Positions 1-8,578 of a stretch of DNA of 64,000 bases are shown here, piece by piece. The stretch comes from Streptococcus sp. GTDB lineage: Bacteria > Bacillota > Bacilli > Lactobacillales > Streptococcaceae. The stretch lies in NCBI GenBank assembly GCA_030528055.1, contig JAUMZQ010000002.1, forward strand, positions 1-64,000, read 5' to 3'. Each line of letters starts with the position of its first letter. Position 1 is the stretch's first letter. The position numbers were made by a program, and so were the translations under genes. A model generated the notes under the pieces. That model ran no database searches. It saw only the letters and a list, made by a program, of their open reading frames with translations, and was not told the origin of the DNA.

Positions 1-70
1 CTTTTTTTGCTTTTTTTATATATTTTTTAAATGAACGTTTTAAAGGCTTTAAATCTAGCAAGAATTCTAT

Positions 71-108
71 AAAACAAAAAAACATTCTCCTTCTCAGAGA
101 ATGTTTTC
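71..108 (-). terminator. Rho-independent terminator of cysK
   Basis: AACATTCTC (81-89) pairs with GAGAATGTT (97-105) over a 7-nt loop. On the minus strand the hairpin is followed by a T-rich tract (80 down to 71). It lies about 30 bases after the cysK stop. The remaining bases 1-70 are AT-rich and show no gene. Confidence 0.85.
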
Positions 109-134
109 GGGGTAATGCAAGTATTATATCATTT

Positions 135-1064
135 TTAAGAATCAAATTCATAAAGAACTGTTGACAAGTAACGTTCCCCATTGTCAGGCGTAAGAGCAAG
201 AACCTTTTTCCCAGCTCCTAATTTTTTAGCCACCTCAATTGCGGCATAGATAGCTGCTGCGGAGGAAATACCAACAAGAAATCCTTCTTTCCCTCCAACG
301 ATGCGTCCTAGCTCAATAGCTTGTTCTGAACTTACTCGTACAACACCATCATATGCACTAGTATCTAAAGTTTCAGGAATAAATCCAGCTGAAATTCCTT
401 GAATTTTATGTGGACCAGGCTGTTCCCCAGAAAGAATAGCTGACTCATCAGCTTCTACAGCATAAACTTTTACATCTGGATTGACTTTTTTCAACGCATG
501 AGATACACCAGATATGGTCCCCCCTGTTCCAACACCACCAACAAATGCATCCAATCCTTTTTCACCAAAGGCAGCAATGATTTCTGCTCCTGTTGTTCTT
601 TCGTGAACTTCTGGATTAGCCGGATTATTAAATTGACGTGGTAGCCAACCATTTCTTTCATTAGCAATTTCTTGTGCTTTAGCAATAGCACCTTTCATCC
701 CTTCACTTCCAGGAGTAAGGACTAACTCAGCACCATATGCTTGAATAATCTTACGACGCTCTACACTCATTGTTTCTGGCATAACAATAACAACTTTATA
801 TCCCTTAGCCGCACCAACCCACGAAAGTCCTATTCCAGTATTCCCGCTAGTTGCTTCAACAATTGTATCTCCTGCTTTTAAAAGACCATCTTTTTCAGCT
901 GCTTCAATCATACTAAGAGCAATTCTATCTTTAACAGATGAACCAGGATTAAAGGCTTCTAACTTTACATAAACTTCTGCTGCTCCATCCGGAACAAGAT
1001 TATTCAGTTTTACAATAGGGGTATTTCCTATTAACTCTGTAATATTATTATAAATCTGTGTCAT
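135..1064 (-). CDS. cysK: Cysteine synthase (O-acetylserine sulfhydrylase)
   Basis: A PLP-dependent beta-replacement enzyme that makes L-cysteine from O-acetyl-L-serine and sulfide in the cytoplasm. The 309-residue length is normal for CysK. The PLP lysine lies in NPGSSVKDR (K45), the substrate loop TSGNTG is at about 72-77, and the phosphate-binding GVGTGGT is near 176-182. The ATG at 1064 has a GAGGT ribosome site about 9 bases upstream. The gene is monocistronic, with its own promoter and terminator. Its position next to yigZ and comFA is the usual streptococcal arrangement. CysM cannot be excluded from sequence alone, but the motifs are of the CysK type. Confidence 0.95.
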   Translation of the reverse strand: MTQIYNNITELIGNTPIVKLNNLVPDGAAEVYVKLEAFNPGSSVKDRIALSMIEAAEKDGLLKAGDTIVEATSGNTGIGLSWVGAAKGYKVVIVMPETMSVERRKIIQAYGAELVLTPGSEGMKGAIAKAQEIANERNGWLPRQFNNPANPEVHERTTGAEIIAAFGEKGLDAFVGGVGTGGTISGVSHALKKVNPDVKVYAVEADESAILSGEQPGPHKIQGISAGFIPETLDTSAYDGVVRVSSEQAIELGRIVGGKEGFLVGISSAAAIYAAIEVAKKLGAGKKVLALTPDNGERYLSTVLYEFDS

Positions 1065-1096
1065 AAAATAGCTACCTCAATATATTTAATAAAATT

Positions 1097-1125
1097 AGTA
1101 TAAAACGAAAGTGATGCTTTGTAAA
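1097..1125 (-). promoter_or_regulatory. Predicted cysK promoter
   Basis: On the minus strand, -35 TTTACA (1120-1125) and -10 TATACT (1097-1102) are separated by 17 bases. The leader before the start codon is about 25-30 bases. Confidence 0.6.
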
Positions 1126-1172
1126 ATATAAAAAAGCTATCAGTGTTATAGAAAATTTTTATGACGATTGCG

Positions 1173-1811
1173 TCACTCATTTACAGCAATATCTATTTCT
1201 ACTTCTTGAATTCCCTGCTCTGAAATAAGAATTTTCCCTTTAAAAAATTCAGTTAGATGCTTTTCAACTATTGGCTGTTCTTCTCTATCAACAAAAATAA
1301 GACTCTTAACGGTCTCTGTAAATTCCGAATGATATTCTTGTAAATTTTCTTTTTTTAAAAAAGTAGCTAAATTTTGATACTGACTATATGTCAATGACAA
1401 ACCAAGACCAATTTGTTCCTTAATTTTGACAATTCCTAGTTTTTTAATCGCGTGCGATACACTACCTGCATAGGCTCGAATCAAACCGCTCGCTCCTAAT
1501 TTAATACCACCAAAATATCGAGTAACAACAACACATACATTCGTTAATTCATGATTTTCCAACACTTTTAGCATTGGAATCCCAGCCGTACCACTTGGTT
1601 CTCCATCATCACTAGCTTTTTTTATTTCTTTATCTTCTTCTATTATATAGGCAGAACAATTATGGTTTGCTTTGTAATGTTCTTTTTTTATTTTCGAAAT
1701 AAAATCTCTTGCTTCTTTCTCCGTATAAACACGCTTAATACGACAAATGAAACGCGACTTTTTCACTTCTTCCTGAATAAAACCAGACTTTTTAATTGTT
1801 TTATATTCCAT
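1173..1811 (-). CDS. yigZ: YigZ/IMPACT family protein
   Basis: A 212-residue protein of the YigZ (UPF0029) family, related to eukaryotic IMPACT, usually thought to bind nucleic acid or act in translation-linked regulation. The exact biochemical role is unsettled. The N-terminal domain has the family signature around residues 60-105 (SDDGEPSGTAGIPML, then VVVTRYFGGIKLG). The C-terminal DUF1949-type half follows. The gene is divergent from comFA with 55 bases between start codons. Weak hairpins after the stop (1134-1175) may end transcription before the cysK promoter. Confidence 0.9.
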   Translation of the reverse strand: MEYKTIKKSGFIQEEVKKSRFICRIKRVYTEKEARDFISKIKKEHYKANHNCSAYIIEEDKEIKKASDDGEPSGTAGIPMLKVLENHELTNVCVVVTRYFGGIKLGASGLIRAYAGSVSHAIKKLGIVKIKEQIGLGLSLTYSQYQNLATFLKKENLQEYHSEFTETVKSLIFVDREEQPIVEKHLTEFFKGKILISEQGIQEVEIDIAVNE

Positions 1812-1851
1812 AACTACATTCTACAAAAAAATCTTTTTTTTTGCCAAAATT

Positions 1852-1859
1852 TACGAATA
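1852..1859 (+). promoter_or_regulatory. ComX cin-box (late competence promoter) of comFA
   Basis: TACGAATA is an exact match to the streptococcal cin-box (-10 element read by the alternative sigma factor ComX/SigX), with the usual T-tract upstream (1833-1842). It ends only 7 bases before the comFA ATG, so the transcript would have almost no leader. Confidence 0.9.
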
Positions 1860-1866
1860 AAAAATT

Positions 1867-3168
1867 ATGACCGAAAAAACAAACTATTTAGGAAGATTGT
1901 TGACGGAAAGTCAATTAAAACCAGAATTGCAATTACAAGCTCAAACACTTCCCAGTATAATAGAAAGAAAAAAAGAATTCTATTGCAATCGCTGTGATAG
2001 TTTTATTGATAGAGAGGAGCAACAGCTTCCAAATGGAGTATATTATTGTCGCGAATGTATTTTGTTAGGGAGGATCCGCAGTGATGAGAAATTGTTTTAT
2101 TTTCCGCAAGAAAAATTCCCTAAAAATCAGGTACTGAACTGGACAGGAAATTTAACTTCCTCTCAAGCAAAAATAGCAAATAAACTTGTATCAAACTATC
2201 AAAAAAAGAAAAATTCTCTAGTTCATGCTGTCACAGGAGCCGGAAAAACTGAAATGATTTATCAAATTGTTACTAAAGTAATCAATGATGGTGGAGCGGT
2301 TTGTCTAGCAAGTCCTCGTATAGATGTTTGTTTAGAGCTTTATCGTCGATTTAAACAGGATTTTTCTTGTGATATTTCCTTACTACATGGGAATTCTGAT
2401 TCCTATTTTCGCAGCCCTTTAGTAATTGCAACCACACATCAACTTTTAAAATTTTATCAAGCTTTTGATTTAATGATTGTAGATGAGGTAGATGCTTTTC
2501 CTTATGTAGACAATCCTGTTCTTTACCATGCAGTAAAACAGGCAGTCAAAAAAGAAGGAAATAGTATTTTTTTAACCGCCACTTCTACAGATCAACTGGA
2601 TAAAAAAGTTAGAAGAGGAGAGTTAGAATGTCTCAGTTTACCCAAACGATTCCACGGGAATCCTTTGCCAATCCCTAAAAAAATCTGGTTAAACAAATTT
2701 ACAAATTATTTAAAGAAAGGGCAAATCCCACCAAAATTAAAACAATCTATTGCCAATCAGAGAAAAAGTAAGTTCCCACTCTTGCTATTTATTCCGGAGA
2801 TTGACATGGGGAAAAGTTTCGCCAATATACTACAACAAATTTTTCCAGATGAAAATATCGGGTTTGTATCTTCTGTCACAGAAAATAGAGTAGATTTAGT
2901 AGAGCAATTTCGCAAACAAAGCTTAACTATCTTAGTCAGTACAAGTATTTTAGAGCGTGGAGTAACTTTCCCCTGCATAGATGTCTTTGTCGTTCAAGCC
3001 AATCATTATCTCTTCAATCGTAGCACCTTAATTCAAATCGCTGGCCGAGTAGGTCGCAGTTTAGAAAGACCAACAGGCGAGCTTATTTTCTTTCAAAATG
3101 GCAGTAATCATTCCATCGAAGGAGCTATCCAAGAAATCAAAAAAATGAATCGAGAAGCAAAGCAATGA
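1867..3168 (+). CDS. comFA: Competence DNA translocation ATPase ComFA
   Basis: A superfamily 2 DEAD-type helicase/ATPase that drives uptake of single-stranded DNA through the ComEC channel during competence. It acts at the cytoplasmic face of the membrane. An N-terminal four-cysteine zinc site (C40, C43, C61, C64) is followed by Walker A AVTGAGKT (121-128), DEVD (206-209), motif III TATS and the C-terminal helicase motifs ending in QIAGRVGRS. The 433-residue length is normal. The start at 1867 fits the conserved N-terminus (NYLGRL). The cin-box is immediately upstream and comFC overlaps by ATGA, so the two genes form a ComX-dependent late-competence operon. Confidence 0.97.
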   Translation: MTEKTNYLGRLLTESQLKPELQLQAQTLPSIIERKKEFYCNRCDSFIDREEQQLPNGVYYCRECILLGRIRSDEKLFYFPQEKFPKNQVLNWTGNLTSSQAKIANKLVSNYQKKKNSLVHAVTGAGKTEMIYQIVTKVINDGGAVCLASPRIDVCLELYRRFKQDFSCDISLLHGNSDSYFRSPLVIATTHQLLKFYQAFDLMIVDEVDAFPYVDNPVLYHAVKQAVKKEGNSIFLTATSTDQLDKKVRRGELECLSLPKRFHGNPLPIPKKIWLNKFTNYLKKGQIPPKLKQSIANQRKSKFPLLLFIPEIDMGKSFANILQQIFPDENIGFVSSVTENRVDLVEQFRKQSLTILVSTSILERGVTFPCIDVFVVQANHYLFNRSTLIQIAGRVGRSLERPTGELIFFQNGSNHSIEGAIQEIKKMNREAKQ

Positions 3169-3836
3169 ACATTATCTGTCTACTATGTGGCCAATCATTA
3201 CCAGAAAAAACTAGTTTTACAGATTTACTTCTATTAAAGAAGCAAAAAACAAAGAAATGCTGCCATACCTGTTTGAATAAATTCCAAAAAATCTCTGAAC
3301 AGCATTGTCCTAATTGCTATCATGATAAAAATACAAAACTTTGTAATGATTGTTTGAAATGGGAAAAACTAGGTAACGAGGTAAAACACAAAAGCTGTTT
3401 TATTTATAATGAAGCAATGAAAGAATATTTTAGCAAATACAAGTTTCATGGTGATTACGTATTGCATACTATTTTTGCGGATATTTTATCAAAAGAATTG
3501 AAACAATGGAGCCATTATTCCATTGTCCCCATCCCCCTTAGTTCTGAAAAATTTCAAAAAAGAGGATTCAATCAAGTTAGTGCTATACTCGAAGCAGCTA
3601 AAATTAATTACAATGATATTTTAATAAAAAAGGATACTGTTTCCCAATCTAGCAAAAATCGGCGAGAGCGACTAAATAGTCAGCAGCCTTTTGCATTGAA
3701 ACCCAGTATTTCTCTTCCCGAAAAAATTCTGTTAGTAGATGATGTTTATACGACAGGAACAACTTTATGGTTAGCCAAGAAATTATTACTGGAAGAAGGA
3801 GTGAAAGAAATTTTGACATTTTCATTAACAAGATGA
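3165..3836 (+). CDS. comFC: ComF family protein (competence phosphoribosyltransferase-like)
   Basis: A 223-residue ComFC protein required for transformation. It joins an N-terminal zinc-finger region with several CxxC pairs (C5/C8, CCHTC, CPNC, CNDC) to a type I phosphoribosyltransferase fold. The PRPP-binding loop LLVDDVYTTGTT is near residues 188-200. In competence it works with ComFA and DprA in handling incoming single-stranded DNA; any catalytic reaction is unproven. The start overlaps the comFA stop (ATGA), so it is translationally coupled and shares the cin-box promoter. Confidence 0.95.
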   Translation: MNIICLLCGQSLPEKTSFTDLLLLKKQKTKKCCHTCLNKFQKISEQHCPNCYHDKNTKLCNDCLKWEKLGNEVKHKSCFIYNEAMKEYFSKYKFHGDYVLHTIFADILSKELKQWSHYSIVPIPLSSEKFQKRGFNQVSAILEAAKINYNDILIKKDTVSQSSKNRRERLNSQQPFALKPSISLPEKILLVDDVYTTGTTLWLAKKLLLEEGVKEILTFSLTR

Positions 3837-3844
3837 GAAAATAT

Positions 3845-3872
3845 TTGCAAAAAAAAATGAAAGCGTTATAAT
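3845..3872 (+). promoter_or_regulatory. hpf promoter with overlapping cre site
   Basis: -35 TTGCAA (3845-3850), 16-base spacer, -10 TATAAT (3867-3872). TGAAAGCGTTATAA (3858-3871) matches the CcpA operator consensus TGWAARCGYTWNCW at 13 of 14 positions and covers the -10, which suggests glucose repression of hpf. Confidence 0.7.
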
Positions 3873-3915
3873 AGTACTATAAATAAAACACATCGTTTAG
3901 AAAGAAGGTACTTAT

Positions 3916-4458
3916 ATGCTTAAATATAGTATCCGTGGTGAAAACCTAGAAGTAACAGATGCCCTCCGTGATTACGTAGTTTCTAAACTAGACAAGGTCG
4001 AAAAGTATTTCCAAGCCGATCAAGAATTAGATGCACGTGTAAATTTAAAAATTTATCGTGAAAAAACTGCAAAAGTTGAAGTCACTATTCCACTTGGATC
4101 CATCACGCTACGTGCTGAAGATGTATCCCAAGATATGTATGGCTCTATTGATTTAGTAACAGATAAAATTGAACGCCAAATTCGTAAAAATAAAACAAAA
4201 ATTGAACGTAAAAATAGAAATAAAATCCCTACCAGTCAACTCTTTGCCGATGTCCCAGTAGCAGATGTGGAAGAAAGCACATCAAAAGTTGTTCGCTCTA
4301 AACACATTGATTTGAAGCCAATGGACTTAGAAGAAGCGCTTCTACAAATGGATTTATTAGGACATGACTTCTTCATCTATATGGATGTTGAAGATAACAC
4401 GACCAATGTTATCTATCGAAGAGAAGATGGTGACATAGGTCTACTTGAAGTAAAATAG
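3916..4458 (+). CDS. hpf: Long-form ribosome hibernation promoting factor
   Basis: A 180-residue long HPF (RaiA/YfiA family) that binds the 30S decoding region and dimerises 70S ribosomes into inactive 100S particles in stationary phase. The N-terminal ribosome-binding domain (about 1-100) is basic at its end. The C-terminal dimerisation domain (about 125-180) carries the family core HIDLKPMDLEEALLQM. A ribosome site GAAGG precedes the ATG. It is transcribed from its own promoter between comFC and a strong terminator. The cre site suggests control by carbon source. Confidence 0.96.
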   Translation: MLKYSIRGENLEVTDALRDYVVSKLDKVEKYFQADQELDARVNLKIYREKTAKVEVTIPLGSITLRAEDVSQDMYGSIDLVTDKIERQIRKNKTKIERKNRNKIPTSQLFADVPVADVEESTSKVVRSKHIDLKPMDLEEALLQMDLLGHDFFIYMDVEDNTTNVIYRREDGDIGLLEVK

Positions 4459-4468
4459 TATAATAGCG

Positions 4469-4510
4469 ACAAAGTGACTCTTAATTTAAGAAATCACTTT
4501 GTGCTTTTTA
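4469..4510 (+). terminator. Rho-independent terminator of hpf
   Basis: ACAAAGTGA (4469-4477) pairs with TCACTTTGT (4494-4502) and is followed by a T-run. Confidence 0.85.
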
Positions 4511-4565
4511 TATATTTTTTCGCAAGAACGTCTGAAATTATTGCCTCAAAATATTACACATAACA

Positions 4566-4610
4566 AACCAAAAAATGAACAAGTTCAATGGAAGCTTGTT
4601 CGTTTTTTTA
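4566..4610. terminator. Bidirectional terminator between hpf and glnK
   Basis: GAACAAG (4577-4583) pairs with CTTGTTC (4595-4601). T-runs follow on the plus strand (4603-4609) and, read from the minus strand, at 4576-4570. It can end glnK transcription and back up the hpf terminator. Confidence 0.75.
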
Positions 4611-4645
4611 TGGCATAACATTTATTTGATTCTTATAATTCAATT

Positions 4646-4987
4646 TCACAAAGCGTCGGCGTCTTCTTCGCCTGTTCGGATACGAATAACTCGTTCGACT
4701 GGGAGTACAAATATTTTCCCATTCCCGACTTGTCCTGTTCGTACCGTTTCAATAATGAGATTTATCAAATCTTCTACTTGTGAATCTTTGACTACCACTT
4801 CCAGTTTCACTTTACTTAATAGACTTGGAATCACTTTACGTCCACGCACATTCTCTGCAAAACCTAATTGATTTCCGTGTCCCAAAACTTGGCTAATCGT
4901 TAAACCTTTAGATATTTTCTTTTCTGATAAAGCTGCTTTTATGTCTTCTAACTTATCTGTTGGAATAATTGCTTCTACTTTTTTCAT
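4646..4987 (-). CDS. glnK: PII nitrogen regulatory protein GlnK
   Basis: A 113-residue PII protein that senses 2-oxoglutarate, ATP and ADP and blocks the AmtB ammonium channel. The family C-terminal ATP-site motif [21 protein letters not shown] is present. The T-loop (about 37-55) aligns with other PII proteins, but the position of the uridylylated tyrosine 51 is valine (VRGRKVIP). Control by uridylylation is therefore not expected, as in other streptococci. The gene follows amtB with an 11-base gap, so amtB-glnK is an operon. Confidence 0.95.
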   Translation of the reverse strand: MKKVEAIIPTDKLEDIKAALSEKKISKGLTISQVLGHGNQLGFAENVRGRKVIPSLLSKVKLEVVVKDSQVEDLINLIIETVRTGQVGNGKIFVLPVERVIRIRTGEEDADAL

Positions 4988-4998
4988 GTTACTCCTTT

Positions 4999-6234
4999 CT
5001 ATGAATCCAGTCCCATAAAGGTTGGGTAAGCTGTTTCTTCATGTTCACTGTCATCTAGACCAATAGCTTCTTCTCTCTCACTGACACGTAATGGCATCAC
5101 TTTACCAATAATTTTAATAATTACGAAAGATAAAACTCCTGACCAAATGATGGTGAAAAAGATGGCGAAAAGTGTCGCACCAAATAGATGAGTACTTCCA
5201 AATAATAAACCAAAATTGCCTTCTTCTGGCGTTAATTTAGGACTGGTAAAAAGAGCTGTCATTAAACCACCAAATATACCCCCAATACCATGACATCCAA
5301 AAGCATCTAGTGAATCATCGTATGACAATTTGGGTTTTAAATATGAAATAGCAAAATAACAGATTGGACTAACTAATAAACCAATAATAATAGAAGACCA
5401 TATAGGAACAAATCCTGCTCCTGGCGTGATGGCTACGAAACCTGCTATAAGCCCTGTTGAAGCTCCGATTAATGATGGTTTCCCTACTAAACTTTTTTCA
5501 AGAACAACCCAAGAAAACATTGCACACGATCCTGCAATAATAGTTGTCATAAAGGCATGAACAGCTGTTCCATCTGCAGCCAAAGCAGAACCTGCATTAA
5601 ATCCAAACCAACCAAATGCTAACATCCCTGCTCCTAACAAAACAAAGGGAATATTATGAGGACGGTAATCCAAGTGATAAAAGTCTCTTCTTTTGCCAAT
5701 TACTAAAGCCAATACCAATCCTGAAACACCCGATGAAATATGGACAACATCTCCACCAGCAAAATCCAAGGCTCCCATTTTCGCTAGTAAGCCACCGCCC
5801 CAAACCATATGAGCCAATGGATAGTAAACAGTTATAAGCCAAATCCCCATAAATATCATTAGCGGAGTGAAACGCATCCTACCTGATACTGAACCTGTCA
5901 CAATAGCGATTGTAATAATCGAAAACATCATCTGGAACAAAGAAAAAGTTAAATCTGAAATGGAGGAAGCAACTCCTACATCCGTTGAACTGACATTCTC
6001 CAAGAATAAATGGTTAAAATTTCCTATAAAACTTCCTGTTCCTGAAAAAGAAAGAGAATAGCCACATATAATCCATAGTATACCTGCTATCGCAATAGGG
6101 ACAATCGTCATCATCATATTGTTAATAACATTTTTTCTACGACCTAGTCCTCCGTAAAAGAATGCTAGACCTGGTGTCATTAAGAAAACCATAGCTGCCG
6201 CCAATAGTATAAAAGCTGTATTTCCTGTATCCAT
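4999..6234 (-). CDS. amtB: Ammonium transporter AmtB
   Basis: An integral membrane channel for ammonium with about 11 transmembrane segments, 411 residues from the ATG at 6234. The open frame runs further upstream, but the AAGGAGGA ribosome site lies just before 6234, so that start is preferred. Family motifs include FFYGG near residue 25, [13 protein letters not shown] with the conserved Asp (157) and His (165), and [10 protein letters not shown]. The last 25 residues form the cytoplasmic tail that contacts GlnK. Co-transcribed with glnK from a GlnR-controlled promoter, so it is expected to be expressed under nitrogen limitation. Confidence 0.96.
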   Translation of the reverse strand: MDTGNTAFILLAAAMVFLMTPGLAFFYGGLGRRKNVINNMMMTIVPIAIAGILWIICGYSLSFSGTGSFIGNFNHLFLENVSSTDVGVASSISDLTFSLFQMMFSIITIAIVTGSVSGRMRFTPLMIFMGIWLITVYYPLAHMVWGGGLLAKMGALDFAGGDVVHISSGVSGLVLALVIGKRRDFYHLDYRPHNIPFVLLGAGMLAFGWFGFNAGSALAADGTAVHAFMTTIIAGSCAMFSWVVLEKSLVGKPSLIGASTGLIAGFVAITPGAGFVPIWSSIIIGLLVSPICYFAISYLKPKLSYDDSLDAFGCHGIGGIFGGLMTALFTSPKLTPEEGNFGLLFGSTHLFGATLFAIFFTIIWSGVLSFVIIKIIGKVMPLRVSEREEAIGLDDSEHEETAYPTFMGLDS

Positions 6235-6245
6235 TGAATCCTCCT

Positions 6246-6291
6246 TTATTGTTATGTCATAAATTATAACATAACAATAATTATTTTTCAA
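6246..6291 (-). promoter_or_regulatory. amtB-glnK promoter with GlnR operator
   Basis: -35 TTGAAA (6286-6291) and -10 TATAAT (6263-6268) are spaced by 17 bases. TGTCATAAATTATAACA (6255-6271) fits the GlnR/TnrA consensus TGTNAN7TNACA exactly and covers the -10. It sits inside a longer perfect repeat: TTATTGTTATG (6246-6256) and its complement at 6270-6280. Confidence 0.88.
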
Positions 6292-6461
6292 GAAAATTTA
6301 GAAAATTCTTTCATCTTTTTCATGAATATTCTCTATTTTTCCCAAAAAACAAGCAAGTATAGAGAATTTAGAGTTATATTACTTGGTATTTCTATTTAAA
6401 AAGTTGATTTTGGTAAAAATATTAGGTGATAAAATATAACATTGTCTGTTTTTTCAAAAAT

Positions 6462-6488
6462 AAAAAAAGAAGTTTTAACAACTTCTTT
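6462..6488 (-). terminator. Rho-independent terminator of the tmk-rsmI operon
   Basis: AAGAAGTT (6467-6474) pairs with AACTTCTT (6480-6487). A T-rich tract follows on the minus strand. The stem overlaps the rsmI stop codon. The rest of 6292-6461 is AT-rich and shows nothing else. Confidence 0.8.
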
Positions 6489-7344
6489 ATTGATGATAAA
6501 GTGAATACAACTCACTTTTATTCCAACCGTATTTTTTTGCTATTTCTTTAATTGCTTGGTTTTTCTTACTTCCAGCATCTACCAAAAAATCAATCTCTGT
6601 AATTAGCTCTTCTGCTGATTTTTCAATTGTTTCTTCCACATTTGCCCCTTCAACGATTAGAAGGCATTCTCCTTTGACAGGATGTTCGGATATATATGAA
6701 ATCAACTCTGTAACAGTTCCTCGTTGGTATTCTTCATATATTTTGGTTAATTCTCTTGCTAAAACAATAGAACGATTCCCATAAACTGTCAAGATATTTT
6801 CTAAAGTTGTTTGAATGCGATAGGGAGATTCGTAAAAAATTTGTGTCTCAGGATAATTTTTTTTACTTTCTAAAAATGTTTTTTGTTGTCCCGCTTTTCT
6901 AGGTAAAAAACCATAAAAAACATGCGGTTGTGGTGCCAAACCACTGGCAATCAAAGCGGAAATCCCTGCACTAGGTCCTGGTACCGTGATGACATCAATT
7001 CCTTCTAGAATAGCTGCCTTAACCAAGTCGTGTCCAGGATCGGAAATGCTAGGTAAACCAGCATCCGATACCTGTGCTATGTCTTTTCCCTCTTTTAAAA
7101 ATTGAACCAAATGTGAAATTTTTTCCTTAGCATTATGCTCATGAAAACTAGTTTGTCTTGTCTCAATTTCAAAATGTTTAAGAAGCAAGCCCGTATTTCT
7201 AGTATCTTCAGCCGCAATTAGATCAACATTTTTTAAAATATGGATCATCCGAAAACTCATGTCTTCCATATTGCCAATAGGAGTCGCAACGAGATAGAGT
7301 TTCCCGTAAGTTGATTGGTTTTTAAAACTTTTTTGAATTTTCAT
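6487..7344 (-). CDS. rsmI: 16S rRNA (cytidine(1402)-2'-O)-methyltransferase RsmI
   Basis: A SAM-dependent tetrapyrrole-methylase-fold enzyme that 2'-O-methylates C1402 in the 16S rRNA decoding centre. Motifs are LYLVATPIGNMEDMS near the N-terminus, AAEDTRNTGLLLKHF, the glycine-rich VSDAGLPSISDPG, and VPGPSA. A GTG at 7350 overlaps the yabA stop. I prefer the ATG at 7344 because GAGAG lies at better spacing and it matches the usual N-terminus (M-x-I-QKSF). This is the last gene of the tmk-holB-yabA-rsmI cluster. Confidence 0.95.
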   Translation of the reverse strand: MKIQKSFKNQSTYGKLYLVATPIGNMEDMSFRMIHILKNVDLIAAEDTRNTGLLLKHFEIETRQTSFHEHNAKEKISHLVQFLKEGKDIAQVSDAGLPSISDPGHDLVKAAILEGIDVITVPGPSAGISALIASGLAPQPHVFYGFLPRKAGQQKTFLESKKNYPETQIFYESPYRIQTTLENILTVYGNRSIVLARELTKIYEEYQRGTVTELISYISEHPVKGECLLIVEGANVEETIEKSAEELITEIDFLVDAGSKKNQAIKEIAKKYGWNKSELYSLYHQ

Positions 7345-7346
7345 TT

Positions 7347-7664
7347 TCACTCTCTAAACAACAATTCATCGCAAAACATACACTCTGCATCATTTTCTCG
7401 ACGTTGTCCATAAAAATCGGTACAAATGTGAAAACCATCTGCATAAATTTTGCGAAGATTATCTCTGTTTTTATTATTTTTGCTAACAACCGTTTGTTCA
7501 AACTCTCCTAAACGTTCTCTTAATTTATCATTCTCCAATCTCAAAGAAGTATTTTCTTCCACAACGTTTTTTAAGTTTTTTTTGATGGCTTCTACCTCTG
7601 CAAGGGTTACTAGCAAAGTCTGAGAAAAGTCATCTAAAGCATCAAATAATTCTTTCTTATCCAT
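7347..7664 (-). CDS. yabA: Replication initiation control protein YabA
   Basis: A 105-residue regulator that binds DnaA and the DnaN clamp and limits re-initiation of replication. The N-terminal half (about 10-60) is a leucine-rich coiled coil for tetramerisation. The C-terminus holds the zinc motif with His (near residue 80) and cysteines, ending in CMFCDELLF. The gene lies between holB and rsmI with a 20-base gap on one side and overlap on the other, as is standard in Firmicutes. Confidence 0.95.
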   Translation of the reverse strand: MDKKELFDALDDFSQTLLVTLAEVEAIKKNLKNVVEENTSLRLENDKLRERLGEFEQTVVSKNNKNRDNLRKIYADGFHICTDFYGQRRENDAECMFCDELLFRE

Positions 7665-7684
7665 CCTTATTCTCCTTCGCTACA

Positions 7685-8578
7685 TCATTCTTCATTACCA
7701 ACAAGCATGTACTCTATAGAATTTTGAAAACTAACATTAGCCGACCACATTTTTTGGGATAATATCAATTTTTTTAAAAACTTTCTTCCTATTCCTGTCT
7801 TTATTTCTCTAGCCAGTAAAATTTCCAGTAATTTAAAAACTTGTTCTTGCTTTTCTTTATCGTCAGCCATTTTAGATAACTTAGCTGCTTGTAGGTAAAC
7901 TTGTTCCTTTTCTTTCAGACTATCTCTAACAAATCGTTCACACTCATTTGCCAAGTCCAAAAAAGCACTACTATCTGCTAATTGTTTTGCCTCTTCTTCT
8001 GTTTGACTAAACCCAGCAAGCAATTCCGCTCGACTTCTTACTAAACCCTTTTTTTCGAGTATATTTTGTAAAAGAGACTGATCTTTCAAAAAATGGAAAA
8101 TTTGAGTTCGACTTTTAATGGTTGGTAGTATCAATTGCTCGTTTCTTGTTAGAAAAAAGCAGTAAGTTTCACTTTGTGGTTCTTCAATCACCTTTAATAG
8201 AGAATTGGCTGCATTGATATGCATCTTATCTGCATCGCAAATGATAAAAACTTGCTTATTTCCTTCCATACCGCTTTGTGAAAAACGTCCAACTATCTCT
8301 CGGATTTTTTCTGTTTTTATAATCTGATTGACAGGTTTTATAATAGTCACATCAGAAAAATTTTCCTCAGCAATCAAACGACAAGAACGGCAGGAGCCAC
8401 AACCCCAAACTGTCTTTTTTTCTTCGCAAAAGAGACTCTGGGCTAATAATTGAGCCATCTCAAAACTCCCAAAATTCCCTGCAAAGAGATAGGCGTGATT
8501 CAATCTATCCTGTTTTAGAGTTTCTGCAAATTCAGAAAATAATCGAGGTTGCAGTTGACGAATTTTTTCTACATTCAT
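7685..8578 (-). CDS. holB: DNA polymerase III subunit delta'
   Basis: The delta' clamp-loader subunit, an AAA+ fold protein of the DnaX complex, 297 residues. I start it at the ATG at 8578, which overlaps the tmk stop as TAATG. The in-frame upstream extension is inside tmk and lacks support. The four-cysteine zinc module is C51, C60, C63 and C66. The P-loop is degenerate, as expected for delta'. The sensor/SRC motif appears as LPTIKSRTQIF. Confidence 0.95.
   Translation of the reverse strand: MNVEKIRQLQPRLFSEFAETLKQDRLNHAYLFAGNFGSFEMAQLLAQSLFCEEKKTVWGCGSCRSCRLIAEENFSDVTIIKPVNQIIKTEKIREIVGRFSQSGMEGNKQVFIICDADKMHINAANSLLKVIEEPQSETYCFFLTRNEQLILPTIKSRTQIFHFLKDQSLLQNILEKKGLVRSRAELLAGFSQTEEEAKQLADSSAFLDLANECERFVRDSLKEKEQVYLQAAKLSKMADDKEKQEQVFKLLEILLAREIKTGIGRKFLKKLILSQKMWSANVSFQNSIEYMLVGNEE

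Noticed and set aside
4681..4688. A second TACGAATA (cin-box-like) on the plus strand
   Set aside because: It lies inside the glnK coding sequence on the opposite strand with no late-competence gene downstream and no T-tract, so it is a chance match.
4595..4890. Plus-strand frame opposite glnK
   Set aside because: Antisense to a conserved PII gene and starts inside a terminator hairpin.
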